The notes: generated by a model not told the origin, from the sequence alone. 64,000 bases of DNA from CALBTQ01 sp036725605 (GCA_036725605.1 DAIMDW010000009.1:1-64000), one strand, 5' to 3'; counted from the stretch's first letter, positions 42,320 through 51,805 are shown. Numbers and translations: made by a program.

Positions 42320-45300
42320 ATGCGATATGTTCTGACCGGTGGGGGCACCGGCGGCCACGTGTATCCGAACCTGGCCATCGCCGGCGAATTGGCCCGACAC
42401 GACAGCGAAGCGCAGTTCTTGTACCTCGGCGTCGCCGGACGCGCCGAGGCCGATATCGTGCCGCGTCACGGCATCCCCATCCGTTTCGTGCCCGCGCGCG
42501 GCATGCCCACGCGCAAGGCGTCGGCGGCGATGATCGTCTTTTTGGCCGCGCTGGCCTGGGGGACGCTCAAGGCGCTGGCGATTCTGCTGCGTTACCGGCC
42601 GCGGCTGGTGGTGGCCACCGGCGGTTACGCGAGCGCGCCGGCGCTGTTGGCCGCGCGGTTGTTGCGTCGGCCGATCCTGGTGCACGAGCAGAACGCGTAC
42701 CCCGGGCTGGTCAACCGCACCTTCGGCAAAATGGCCGGGCGCGTGTGCGTGTCGTTTCCCGAATCGCTGGTGCATTTCCAGCACAACGGCAAGTTGGTGG
42801 GCTACCCGGTGCGGCCGGAGATCTTCGCCTTGCGCGCGGGAATCGATGCGGAAGAAAAGGCGCGGCGCAAGCAGGAATTGGGCATCGATCCGGCGCGGCA
42901 GGTGGTGCTGATCACCGGCGGTTCGCTGGGCGCGCGGTCGATCAACCGGGCCGTGGCCGACCTGCTGCCGCTGATCGCCGCCGACGAAACGTTGCGTCGG
43001 CGCGTCTACCTGGTGCACGCGGTCGGGCGTTTCGCCACCAAGGAATACCACGCGGTCGAAGACACCCTCGCCCGGTTGCACAAGCGCGGCATCGCCGAGG
43101 AAGCGATCACCGATTTCTACCGCCGCGAAACGTACCTGTACGAAATCGAAAACTGGCTGCGCGTCGCCGACGTGGTGATCGGGCGCGCCGGCGCGGGCAC
43201 GCTGACCGAAATCGCCGCGACCGGCCTGCCCGCGGTGGTCATCCCCAAGAGCGGGCTGCCCGGCGACCATCAGGTGAAAAACGCCGAGGCGCTGCGCGAA
43301 GCCGGCGCGTGCCTGGTGCTGCGCGAGGAACGCGCGCGCGACAACGGCGAGGCGTACGATTCGATCGCCCCCGAGCGGCTGCTGAGCGCGTTGCGCGAAC
43401 TGCTCGACCTGCCCGACGAACGCCGCGCGGCGATGCGCGAGGCGGCGCTGGGCTTCGTGCACGGCGACGCGCTGGGGGCGATCCGCGCCGAGGCGATGTC
43501 GTTGCTGGCCGGGCCGCCGAAGAAAACAGTGATGATCCGCCGCCGGCGCACCTTCCTGGTCGACCAAAACGGCGCGCGCCACGAGGTGCTGTTCGATCGC
43601 AGCCGCATCGGCAGCGGTTCGTGGGACGATGTGCGCCTGACCAACGAGGGGCTGGAGCGCAAGCACTTCTGGCTCAAGCGCAGCGGGCGGATCGTCGAAA
43701 ACCGCGTGGTGGAAACCTGGACCGTCATCCCGCGCCGGCCGCTGCTGATGCAGCGCGCGGGCGAAACGCAGGCGCGCGAGCTGAGCGGGCCGACCGAGCT
43801 GGCCGACGGCGACCGGCTGGAGCTGCCCGACGGGGCGGTGCTGTCGCTGGATTTCGACTGGATCGAAGTGCCGCAGGTCAAAGCCGAAAAAGGCGCGGTG
43901 GAGAACATCTTCTCGCAGGGCGCGGGCACGCTGATCGCCAAGCTGATCGGCTTCGTGCGCGAGGCGTTCCTCAGCCGCTTCTTCGGCGCGGGCCTGGTGA
44001 TGGACATCTTCGCCGTCGCGTTGTCGCTGGCCAACCTGATGCGCGAGGTCGTCGCCGAGATGGCGCTGGAAAACGCGTTTCTGCCCAGCTTCCGGCTGTT
44101 CTACGGGCGCAACGAAGACAAGAAGGACGCGTGGCGGCTGGCCTGGCAGGTGTTCAACATCTTCTTTCTGATCTCCTCGGCGATCACCGCCCTGGCGATC
44201 GTCACCTGCCCGTGGTGGATCCATCTGATCGCGCCGGGCTTCGTCGAGAAGGGCGTGATCGACCAGACGACGGCGATGACGCGCCTGATGTTCCCCTTCC
44301 TGATCCTGATGTCGATCAGCGCGTTCCTGGGCACGCTGCTGCAGAGCTTCGATCGCTTCGGGCCCAACGCCTTCGCGCCGGTGCTCTACAGCATCGGCCT
44401 GGTGTTCGCGGTCGTCGTGTTCAACCCGCTGTTCGGCATGTACTCGCTGGGCCTGGGCGTGCTGATCGGCGGGGTGTTGCAGATCCTCTTCCAGATGTTC
44501 TTCCTGCTGCGGCGGGGCCTGCGCGAGAAGATCGCCTGGAACGCCTACCGGCCGCGCATCAAGGCCGAGCCGGGCACCAAGAAGGTCGTCGCGCTGTCCG
44601 GGCCGGTGTTTCTGGACGCGACGCTCAACAAGATCAGCGGGATCGTCGACAAGGTGCTGGCCACGCCGCTGATCGCCGGATCGGTGAGCGCGCTGTATTT
44701 TTCGCGCCTGCTGGTCGTGCTGCCGTTTTCGGTGCTGGCGATGAGCATCAGCCGCGTCTTTTTGCGCGACCTGTCGGACGTGGCCGCGCGCGGCGACGCC
44801 CGCCAATTCCGCGACCTGCTGGCGCGGGGGATCAACGCGACGATCTTTCTGATTCTGCCGGCGACCGCGGCGATGATCGCGCTGTCCACGCCGCTGGTGC
44901 GCTTCATTTACGAGGGCGGCAAGTTCACCGCCGAAAACACGACGATGACCAGCATGGCGCTGGTCTGCTACACGCTGGGGCTGATCGGCTGGTCGTTGAC
45001 CTCGCTGTACAGCCGCGTGTTCTCCAGCCAGTTGGACACGCGCACCAGCCTGATCACCAACGCGGGCAGCCTGGTCGTGTACCTGGTGTTCGCGCTGACG
45101 CTGGTGCACACGCCGCTGGCCCACGCGGGCCTGGCGCTGGCGACGAGCCTCTCGTTCATCTTCAACATGTTCTGGCGGCACTGGATCGCCGTGCGGCGGC
45201 TGCACAACGACGGCGCGCCGCTGGGCTGGGCGCCCTTCGGGCCGACCTTCGCCAAAACGACGCTGGCCAGCGTGGTCACCGTGCTGGTGATCGTGCTGCT

Positions 45301-46258
45301 GTACGTCGACCCCGGTCCGGGGCGCGGGCTGTGGGTGAACATGTGGGCGTTCACCGTGCCGGCGACGGCGGGCCTGGGCGCGTTTTTGCTGTTCGCCTTC
45401 ATGATGCGCACGCAGCCGCTGCTGGATCTGCTCAATCACCTGTCGGCGCGCCTGGGCTTCGGGCGGCCCTTCGGCAGCGGGCCGGTGCGCTATCAGAACG
45501 GCACGGGCAACGTACGCACGCTGACCGCCGCGGGGCTGCTGGCCGAGGCCGAGCACCGCGAATTTTCCGCCGAGGAGCGCGCGATCGTGCTGGACCGGCT
45601 GGAAGGATTTTTGCGGCACGACGACTGGTGGATCCGCAACCTGGGCATCAAGCTGTCCGGCGTGATGAAGCTGACCGAGAAGATCGACCTGCTCGGCGAC
45701 GCGATCGCCGGCACGACCGAAAAGAAGCGCCTGTGGCGCTGGCTGCTGGGCTCGCGGCGCGAGGTCGGGTTCATCCGGCGCAACGCGGTGGCCGCGCTGG
45801 TGAACATCGGCGCGTGGGACGAACGCGTGAAAAAAGCGCTGCTGGCCGGTCTGGAGGATCCGTACTACGAAGTGCGCCAGTACGCGCTACGCGGTCTGAT
45901 TCCCTTTGCCGAGCAAGCGCGCGGCGACGCCGAAGTCGTCGCGGCGATCGGGCGGCGGCTGGCCGACACGCATTTCGAAGTGGTGCCGGTCGCGGCCAAG
46001 GCACTGGCTGAACTGGCGGTCGATCCGTCCGCCTTTGCGCAGCTCAAGCCGCTGCTGGCCGATCCGCGCTGGCCGGTGCGGGGCGCGGCGGCCGACGGAT
46101 TGCGGCGCTTGTACGACCGCCAAGTCTTCACCGACGCGGACGCGTTGCGCGACGCCTTGAGCGCGATGCTGCTGACCAGCGAGATGATCGAGCCGGTCTT
46201 CCCGCTCAAGCGCGTGGTGAAAAAGGCGATGCAGGGCCTGCCCGAGAAGGAGAAATAG
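42320..46258 (+). CDS. MurG-FHA-MurJ-HEAT fusion: lipid II synthase joined to lipid II flippase
   Basis: 1312 residues in one uninterrupted frame. Residues 1-395 are MurG: GGGTGGHVYP, VVATGGYASAP, GRAGAGTLTEIAATGLPAVV and GDHQVKNAEAL. About 405-517 is a forkhead-associated domain (RIGSGSWDDVRLTNEGLERK, then HFWLKR). About 527-1042 is MurJ/MviN with some 14 membrane segments, including GFVREAFLSRFFGAG with the essential Arg and FIYEGGKFTAENT. About 1070-1310 are HEAT-like repeats (LLAGLEDPYYEVRQYALRGL). It would make lipid II from lipid I on the cytosolic face and flip it across the inner membrane. ATG 42320 has GAGAGGAAG upstream. mraY follows after 1 bp. Confidence 0.93.
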   Translation: MRYVLTGGGTGGHVYPNLAIAGELARHDSEAQFLYLGVAGRAEADIVPRHGIPIRFVPARGMPTRKASAAMIVFLAALAWGTLKALAILLRYRPRLVVATGGYASAPALLAARLLRRPILVHEQNAYPGLVNRTFGKMAGRVCVSFPESLVHFQHNGKLVGYPVRPEIFALRAGIDAEEKARRKQELGIDPARQVVLITGGSLGARSINRAVADLLPLIAADETLRRRVYLVHAVGRFATKEYHAVEDTLARLHKRGIAEEAITDFYRRETYLYEIENWLRVADVVIGRAGAGTLTEIAATGLPAVVIPKSGLPGDHQVKNAEALREAGACLVLREERARDNGEAYDSIAPERLLSALRELLDLPDERRAAMREAALGFVHGDALGAIRAEAMSLLAGPPKKTVMIRRRRTFLVDQNGARHEVLFDRSRIGSGSWDDVRLTNEGLERKHFWLKRSGRIVENRVVETWTVIPRRPLLMQRAGETQARELSGPTELADGDRLELPDGAVLSLDFDWIEVPQVKAEKGAVENIFSQGAGTLIAKLIGFVREAFLSRFFGAGLVMDIFAVALSLANLMREVVAEMALENAFLPSFRLFYGRNEDKKDAWRLAWQVFNIFFLISSAITALAIVTCPWWIHLIAPGFVEKGVIDQTTAMTRLMFPFLILMSISAFLGTLLQSFDRFGPNAFAPVLYSIGLVFAVVVFNPLFGMYSLGLGVLIGGVLQILFQMFFLLRRGLREKIAWNAYRPRIKAEPGTKKVVALSGPVFLDATLNKISGIVDKVLATPLIAGSVSALYFSRLLVVLPFSVLAMSISRVFLRDLSDVAARGDARQFRDLLARGINATIFLILPATAAMIALSTPLVRFIYEGGKFTAENTTMTSMALVCYTLGLIGWSLTSLYSRVFSSQLDTRTSLITNAGSLVVYLVFALTLVHTPLAHAGLALATSLSFIFNMFWRHWIAVRRLHNDGAPLGWAPFGPTFAKTTLASVVTVLVIVLLYVDPGPGRGLWVNMWAFTVPATAGLGAFLLFAFMMRTQPLLDLLNHLSARLGFGRPFGSGPVRYQNGTGNVRTLTAAGLLAEAEHREFSAEERAIVLDRLEGFLRHDDWWIRNLGIKLSGVMKLTEKIDLLGDAIAGTTEKKRLWRWLLGSRREVGFIRRNAVAALVNIGAWDERVKKALLAGLEDPYYEVRQYALRGLIPFAEQARGDAEVVAAIGRRLADTHFEVVPVAAKALAELAVDPSAFAQLKPLLADPRWPVRGAAADGLRRLYDRQVFTDADALRDALSAMLLTSEMIEPVFPLKRVVKKAMQGLPEKEK

Positions 46259-46259
46259 C

Positions 46260-47375
46260 GTGCTCGTGATCTGGTACAAGGCGGCGTTGTCCGCGGGACA
46301 GGTGTTGGGCTTGACGCGCCTGTTCGGCTACATCACCTTCCGCGCGGGGCTGGCCGGGATGCTGGGCATCGCGCTGACGCTGCTGTTCGGCGGGGCGATG
46401 ATCCGCCTGCTGCACCGCGCCGGCATCCACGACACGCCGCGCGACTACGGCGTGATGCGCGTGACCGACAAAAGCGGTACGCCGCAGATGGGCGGGCTGA
46501 TTTTCGCGCTGGTGACCATGGTCGTGTGCCTGCTGTGCTGCGACCTGTCCAGCCGCTTCACGCAGATCATGATCCTGGGCCTGCTGTGGTTCACCACGGT
46601 GGGCGCGGCGGATGATTTTCTGAAAATCAAGGTGTACAAGAACGCCGACCTGGGCCTGTCGCGCAACGCGAAGCTGGCCTACCAGGCGCTGTTCGGTTTG
46701 TTGCTGGCGCTGATCTGTTTCATCCCGGCGCTCTCGCCGCACGAGCGGCACCTGATCGGCCGCATCACCATCCCTTTCATCAAAGGGACGATCCCGCTGT
46801 GGCTGCTGTACATCCCCTTCGTCGTGCTGGTGGTGCTGGGCATCTCCAACGCGATCAACCTGACCGACGGGATGGACGGTCTGGCCACGACGCCCTCGAT
46901 CATGACCGCGGGCGTGTACGCGATTTACGCCTACATTCTGTCGCACGCGCGCATCAGCGAGTACCTGCTGTTCGACCAGGTCAAAGGCAGCGGCGAAGTG
47001 GCCGTGTTTCTGGCCGCGCTGTTCGGCGCGCTGATCGGCTTCCTCTGGTTCAACTCCTACCCGGCGACCGTGTTCATGGGCGATACGGGCAGCCTGTGCA
47101 TCGGCGGCGTGCTGGCCACGGCGGCGGTGCTGATCAAACAAGAGCTGCTGTTTATCGTCGCGGGCTTTTTGTTCTGCGCCGAATTTCTTTCCTCGGCGAT
47201 TCAAGACCGGCTGGGCGTGAGCGCCGGCACGCTGGGCCTGCGCATCTTTTCGCGCGCGCCGCTGCACGACGCCGTGCGCCTGCGCGGGCTGGCCGAGCCC
47301 AAGGTCGTCGTGCGGCTGTGGATCATCGCGGGGATCGCCGCGTTCATCAGCCTGCTCGCCCTCAAATTGCGCTAG
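46260..47375 (+). CDS. mraY: Phospho-N-acetylmuramoyl-pentapeptide-transferase (MraY), atypical HHH motif
   Basis: 371 residues, about ten membrane segments. It keeps the MraY catalytic motifs ADDFLKI (Asp pair) with SRNAKLAYQ, NAINLTDGMDGLA and FMGDTGSL. The third motif, normally PLHHHxExKG, reads APLHDAVRLRG, so two of three His are replaced, while EPKVVVRLWII is conserved. MraY transfers phospho-MurNAc-pentapeptide to undecaprenyl phosphate (lipid I), the substrate of the MurG part encoded just upstream. GTG start at 46260, 1 bp after the previous stop, with AAGGAG inside the preceding gene. Confidence 0.85.
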   Translation: MLVIWYKAALSAGQVLGLTRLFGYITFRAGLAGMLGIALTLLFGGAMIRLLHRAGIHDTPRDYGVMRVTDKSGTPQMGGLIFALVTMVVCLLCCDLSSRFTQIMILGLLWFTTVGAADDFLKIKVYKNADLGLSRNAKLAYQALFGLLLALICFIPALSPHERHLIGRITIPFIKGTIPLWLLYIPFVVLVVLGISNAINLTDGMDGLATTPSIMTAGVYAIYAYILSHARISEYLLFDQVKGSGEVAVFLAALFGALIGFLWFNSYPATVFMGDTGSLCIGGVLATAAVLIKQELLFIVAGFLFCAEFLSSAIQDRLGVSAGTLGLRIFSRAPLHDAVRLRGLAEPKVVVRLWIIAGIAAFISLLALKLR

Positions 47376-47566
47376 ACCTTCCTGGCTTCCGAATTGGGAC
47401 ACGCGGAACCGACAAGTCCCGACGGTATGTCGCCTTCATCCCCGGCCCTTCTCCAACCGGGAGAAGGGAGCCCGGGCTGCCGGCTGTGTTTGGTGGGTTA
47501 CCCACACAGCTTACGCCAAGGGCGTAAACTGTGGCACACAGGAAAAGGCGTCATTCTCGTGTGTGC

Positions 47567-47594
47567 CACACTTTTGGCGTCAGCCAAAGGTGTG
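47567..47594. repeat. REP-like palindrome, best copy (28 nt)
   Basis: CACACTTTTGGCGTCAGCCA through AAGGTGTG: arms CACAC-TTTTGGC and GCCAAAG-GTGTG. It matches 50427-50454 at all but one base; further relatives lie at 39281, 47503, 59780 (inverted) and 59915. Confidence 0.75.
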
Positions 47595-47745
47595 CTTTCC
47601 GTACCGGCACGGCCATGTTCCTATGGAACAAGACCGTGGCACCCGAGTCTCCTGAACATGATCGGCTGTTCCGCCGGCGGCGAGCATTACCTGCGCCCCT
47701 TTCAGGGGTTTGGTAAAATCTGTTCCATCTGATCCCAGGGCTGTC

Positions 47746-47905
47746 GAGACTGTCGATTTTCTCGTTTTGAGTATGAATACGTCTGCCGCCCTTCCGGGAC
47801 TCGGGAAAAAATGGGGCTTTTTGCCCGACGCTTACGGGTCGGGCTACCCTCTATCGCCCCTGAAGGGGCTGTTTGTCGCCTATCGGCGCATTTATCGACA
47901 GTCTC
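47746..47905 (+). mobile_element. 160-bp MITE-like element, copy 2
   Basis: Identical over all 160 bp to 11001-11160, with the same GAGACTGTCG/CGACAGTCTC ends. It interrupts a CAGGGCTTCGCCCTTCGCTA-type repeat that is intact at 57260-57280, so it inserted into an existing repeat. Its flanks do not show a clear target duplication. Confidence 0.8.
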
Positions 47906-48273
47906 TGACGCCCTTCGCTACTAACCTGCGCCCTACGGGCTTGAAGGTTCAGGGCATCAATCCATTGCCCGTGCTCACGCCCTTCGCTATCGGCGGGTGG
48001 CACTGTTTTGCGAGCGAGGCATCTGAGTGAGCATAACAGTGAACGCGAATCATTTGCGGTGGCGCTGATACACGAGCGAGCAAGGTGAGCGAGTTTATCG
48101 GTGTTTTGTCCAAACACTGATAAGCCTCACTGCGTTCGGCGTATCAGTGCCACCGAAGATTGTTCTGATGGGCCGGCGCGCAAAGCACACCTTTTCGCTA
48201 AGCCTCACAAGCAAACTGGCGAAACGCTTCTCGTTGCGGTACATTATGGCGAAACCGCAAATGGGGATGAAGC

Positions 48274-50343
48274 ATGCGCGCACACGCCGGTTGGTCGGTT
48301 CTTTTGCTTGTGCTGTTGATGGCGCTCGCCGTGGTTGCCTGCGGCGACGATGACGACGACGACAATGACGCATCCGCCGACGATGACAACGACGCCGGCG
48401 ACGACGACGCCACGCCCGGCGACGACGACACCTTCGACGACGGCGGACCCGACGGCGGTCCGACGCCGCTGCTGGGCAAGAACATCGTCTTCGACATCTC
48501 AGGCACCGATGCGATTCACGGCGCGTACAGCGGCCAGGTGGAGATTCGCGCCGACAACGAAGCGGCGAACTTCATCCGCACCGCGCACATGCTCAGCGTC
48601 TCGTTCGTCGACCCGCGCCTGGAAACCAACTACGACGTGTACACGGCGTGGACCGGCCACATCGACCGCTACGCCGGCACGATCACGGTGTCGTTGCAGG
48701 TGGCCGATTTCATCACCGCCTACGGCGACACGGTGCGCTCCGGGGCCGACGGCGTACCGGTGGTCGTCACCGGCACGATCAGCGCGCAGCGCGACGGCTC
48801 GTTCGCCGTGGCCTGGACGACCGACTCGACGGTGCATCCGTTCACGGCCAACGAAACCTGGACCTCCTCCGGCGTTTCCGACGACGAGCCGATCTTCCGG
48901 AACGAAGACGTGTTCGTCGCCAGCCACGATCCGGCGCCGGACCTGCTGACCTCGATCATCTACCCGCTGCTGTCGACCTACCACGCGCTGGACTTCTACG
49001 ACGATTACCGCGACCGTGACGAATTCTGGCTCGGCGTGCATTACCTGGATCAATTCCGCACCGACTTCGCTTGGTACCGTGAGCACCCCAACGCGCTGCG
49101 CGTGCCCAACAAGTGGCTCGACGAAATCAGCATGGCCGAGGCGATGCTGCGCGCGCGGGCCTACAGCCCGACGCTGGCGCAAAAGGCCGAGTGGTTCGAC
49201 GCGGAGTTTCCCGACGTGTTCCTCAACGAAACGGGGTTCGTCGGCGAGACGCTGATCGGTTCGGACCCGCTGGAGAAGGACGCGTCCTACGACGCGCTGC
49301 TGTGGAACGGCTGCTATCTGGGCTCGCAGGTGTTCCGCTATCTGGAGACCGGCGAGCCCGAGGCGCTGGCCAACTGGCTGCGGATTCTCGACGCGCAGTT
49401 TTTCGCCCACGACATCGTGCAGGACGACACGTCCTTCGCGCGCGCGGTGCGGCCGCACGTGGCCGACGGGTCCAAGGAGTGGATCCACGCCGCCGCGCCC
49501 TACGAGGATTACGACTGGATGTGCTGCGGCAACAATGACATGATCCAGGGGTTGTATTACGCGTATACGCTGTCGTGGATCTACCTGCCGGAGGACGCGG
49601 CGTACGACACGTACCGCACCAAGATCGCCGAACGCGCCGCGCGCCTGGCCGATCATTGCTCGGTGGCGCTGGACGGCGAGTTCAACGAAATCAAAGCGAC
49701 CTGGCTGGCGTGGATGACCACCGGCGACGAGGCGTACCGCGAGCGCTACCAGGATCTGTACAACATTCTCTTGCAGGCCTACACCTTCGCGGGCGGCGGG
49801 ATGTTCTATCTGTACGGCGTGTCGGACTGGTCGGGGCAGCACCTGGACACCATCGGCCAACTGGTGCTGTATTTCCTGGCCAAGGAGACCGGCGACAACG
49901 GCACGCTCTTCCTGCTCAACGAGGGTTGGGCCAACGGCATGCGGCTCAATTCGATGTCCAAGCAGATCCTGTGGCCGATTGCGTCGTATTCATTCTCCAA
50001 TCCGTCCGCCGACCTGGACTACGTACTCGACGAGGCGGTCTGGGGCCTGCGGGAATTCCCGTATCCGAAGCAGTACCTGAACATCGACCAACGCATCGAT
50101 CCGCAGTGGTGCGCCTCGCCGCTGCCGAGCCTGTTCTGGAAGCTCGACTACTTCCAGGGCGGACGGCACCAGGGCCTGTACATGCAGCCGTGGTTCGAGA
50201 AGAGCGGGTCGATCAACTATTTCGTTTCCAGCCCGCTGGGTTACGAGAGCACGGCCACCGAATGGTCGCACGGCGGCGGGACCGACTACCTGCACGCCTA
50301 CTGGATGGGCCGCTACTTCGACGTCATCGACGACCAGGAATAA
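48274..50343 (+). CDS. Asp-rich lipoprotein with large helical-toroid-like domain
   Basis: 689 residues. A lipoprotein signal ends at LAVVAC (Cys near 23), followed by an acidic stalk (GDDDDDDNDASADDDNDAG) to about residue 62. A beta-rich region (70-215) precedes a long helical domain (about 220-620) with aromatic-rich paired helices (LLSTYHALDFYDDYRDRD, NCYLGSQVFRYLETGEP-like segments, DWMCCGNNDMIQGLYYAY) that recall alpha/alpha-toroid carbohydrate-active enzymes. The family is unassigned. A polysaccharide-related role is a guess. The stop is directly followed by the 17-bp palindrome (50346). Confidence 0.75.
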   Translation: MRAHAGWSVLLLVLLMALAVVACGDDDDDDNDASADDDNDAGDDDATPGDDDTFDDGGPDGGPTPLLGKNIVFDISGTDAIHGAYSGQVEIRADNEAANFIRTAHMLSVSFVDPRLETNYDVYTAWTGHIDRYAGTITVSLQVADFITAYGDTVRSGADGVPVVVTGTISAQRDGSFAVAWTTDSTVHPFTANETWTSSGVSDDEPIFRNEDVFVASHDPAPDLLTSIIYPLLSTYHALDFYDDYRDRDEFWLGVHYLDQFRTDFAWYREHPNALRVPNKWLDEISMAEAMLRARAYSPTLAQKAEWFDAEFPDVFLNETGFVGETLIGSDPLEKDASYDALLWNGCYLGSQVFRYLETGEPEALANWLRILDAQFFAHDIVQDDTSFARAVRPHVADGSKEWIHAAAPYEDYDWMCCGNNDMIQGLYYAYTLSWIYLPEDAAYDTYRTKIAERAARLADHCSVALDGEFNEIKATWLAWMTTGDEAYRERYQDLYNILLQAYTFAGGGMFYLYGVSDWSGQHLDTIGQLVLYFLAKETGDNGTLFLLNEGWANGMRLNSMSKQILWPIASYSFSNPSADLDYVLDEAVWGLREFPYPKQYLNIDQRIDPQWCASPLPSLFWKLDYFQGGRHQGLYMQPWFEKSGSINYFVSSPLGYESTATEWSHGGGTDYLHAYWMGRYFDVIDDQE

Positions 50344-50680
50344 CCAGGAATAATTCCTGGACCTGTGTTTGCTTCGTTGTGTGGAGCCTCGGCCGGCGCT
50401 GACGCGCGCATGGCTTTTTCGTGTGCCACACTTTTGGCGTAAGCCAAAGGTGTGCTGTCTTAATATTGTCATTCCGACGGAGGAACACCAACGGTGTGAC
50501 GATTGGAGGAATCCCTTTTTGTGTCATGAAGCAAAGGGTTCTCTCCACTCCGCTGCGCTTCGGTCGAGATGACATAAAGACTTTCATTGTCATGCCCGCG
50601 CAGACGGGCCTGTCCGCCGTAGTTTCAACGAAGGCGGGCATCCAGGACCGGCAAATACTCTTCCCGACGTTTTAAAAAAT
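50344..50680. other. Repeat-filled spacer
   Basis: Holds the 17-bp palindrome CCAGGAATAATTCCTGG (50346-50362), a REP-like 28-mer (50427-50454) and an inverted repeat unit (about 50468-50645, GTCATTCCGACGGAGG ... GTCGAGATGAC, then GTCATGCCCGC...) related to 36848-37003. No gene seen between the convergent neighbours. Confidence 0.65.
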
Positions 50681-51664
50681 CTACTCGAACCGCTTCACGC
50701 GCGCGTGGCAGTAGGGCGTTTTGCCGGTCTTGAAGTAGTAGTCCTGGTGGTAGTCTTCGGCTTCCCAAAAGGTTCCGGCGCGAACCAGTTGCGTGGCGAC
50801 GCGCAAGCCCTTCGCCTGCAGTCGGCCGATGAGCTTGGCGGCGATGCGCTTTTCCTCGTCGTTGTTGTAGAAGATCGCCGAGCGGTACTGCGGGCCGACG
50901 TCGGGCCCCTGGCGGTCAACCTGCGTGGGGTCGTGGATTTCGAAGAAAAGTTTGGCCAGTTCCTCGTAGGACACGATGCTCGGATCGTAGGTCACGCGGA
51001 CCGTCTCGGCGTGGCCGGTGTCGCCGCGGCTGACCTCTTTATAAGACGGATTGTCTTTCGCGCCGCCCATGTAGCCCGAGACAACCGCGCCCACGCCCGG
51101 CAATTGCTGCAGGTAATATTCGACGCCCCAGAAGCAGCCGCCGGCGAAATAGGCCGTGGCCAGGGTCGGCGCGGCGTCGGGGGTCGCCTGCGCCTCGTCG
51201 CCCGCCGCGACGAAACACAGCGAAACACTGTTCACGCAGTGGCGCTTGTTTTTGTCGGTAAAGCCTTCGCCCTGGAAGACGTGCCCCAGGTGCGCGCCGC
51301 AATTGGCGCAAACGATCTCGGTGCGCGAATCGTTTTTCTCGGGCACTTCTTTGACCGCGCCGGGCAGCGCTTCGTCGAAGCTGGGCCAGCCGGTGCGCGA
51401 ATCGAACTTGGCCGTCGAGGGAAACAACGGCGCGCCGCAACGCTTGCAGGTGTAGGTGCCGTCTTCGTGATGGTTGACGTACTCGCCGGTGAACGGCATT
51501 TCAGTGCCCTTGTGGACAATCACCCGTTCTTCTTCGGGCGAAAGTTTGTTCGTACCGCTCATGCCTTCGTTCCCTCCGCCGGCGGGCGAAAAATTGATCA
51601 AGACAAACGCGCTGCCGATGAGGATGCCGGTCAGGACCAGCAATAATTTTATGGCGCCGGACAT
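50681..51664 (-). CDS. msrBA: Fused peptide-methionine sulfoxide reductase MsrB-MsrA
   Basis: 327 residues. An N-terminal membrane or signal segment (LLLVLTGILIGSAFVLINF) is followed by MsrB (about 38-155: zinc Cys pairs CKRCG and CANCG, catalytic Cys in RHCVNSVSL) and MsrA (about 168-325: catalytic GGCFWG, then DPTQVDRQGPDVGPQYRSAI). It reduces both R and S sulfoxides of methionine. The anchor suggests action in the periplasm. The order B then A is the reverse of the PilB-type A-B fusions. Confidence 0.93.
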   Translation of the reverse strand: MSGAIKLLLVLTGILIGSAFVLINFSPAGGGNEGMSGTNKLSPEEERVIVHKGTEMPFTGEYVNHHEDGTYTCKRCGAPLFPSTAKFDSRTGWPSFDEALPGAVKEVPEKNDSRTEIVCANCGAHLGHVFQGEGFTDKNKRHCVNSVSLCFVAAGDEAQATPDAAPTLATAYFAGGCFWGVEYYLQQLPGVGAVVSGYMGGAKDNPSYKEVSRGDTGHAETVRVTYDPSIVSYEELAKLFFEIHDPTQVDRQGPDVGPQYRSAIFYNNDEEKRIAAKLIGRLQAKGLRVATQLVRAGTFWEAEDYHQDYYFKTGKTPYCHARVKRFE

Positions 51665-51805
51665 CCAGTCGCTCCTTGCTTGCGGACTCCACCGCCCGCG
51701 TGGGGTTAACGATAAGCATCATTTTGTATCAGGCAACCGGCCCCGCCTTGAACGATCGGATCGGACGGGTTAAAACGTTCGACAACCCGGAATCAGGAGA
51801 AACCC

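Larger units (their letters stand above)
47376..48273. other. 900-bp repeat-rich intergenic region
   Basis: No credible gene; a patchwork of repeats. It has a segment near-identical to 56921-57029 (GAATTGGGACACGCGGA..., about 47381-47480), two REP-like palindromes (47503-47539 and 47567-47594), and the right half of a second MITE-like family (47683-47745 and 47907-47957) split by the 160-bp MITE (47746-47905). From 48000 to 48270 nothing is recognisable beyond the probable promoter of the next lipoprotein. Confidence 0.7.

Noticed and set aside
42170..45619. 1149-codon open frame on the minus strand
   Set aside because: Antisense to the MurG-FHA-MurJ fusion. Low-complexity His/Arg/Gln composition, no family features.
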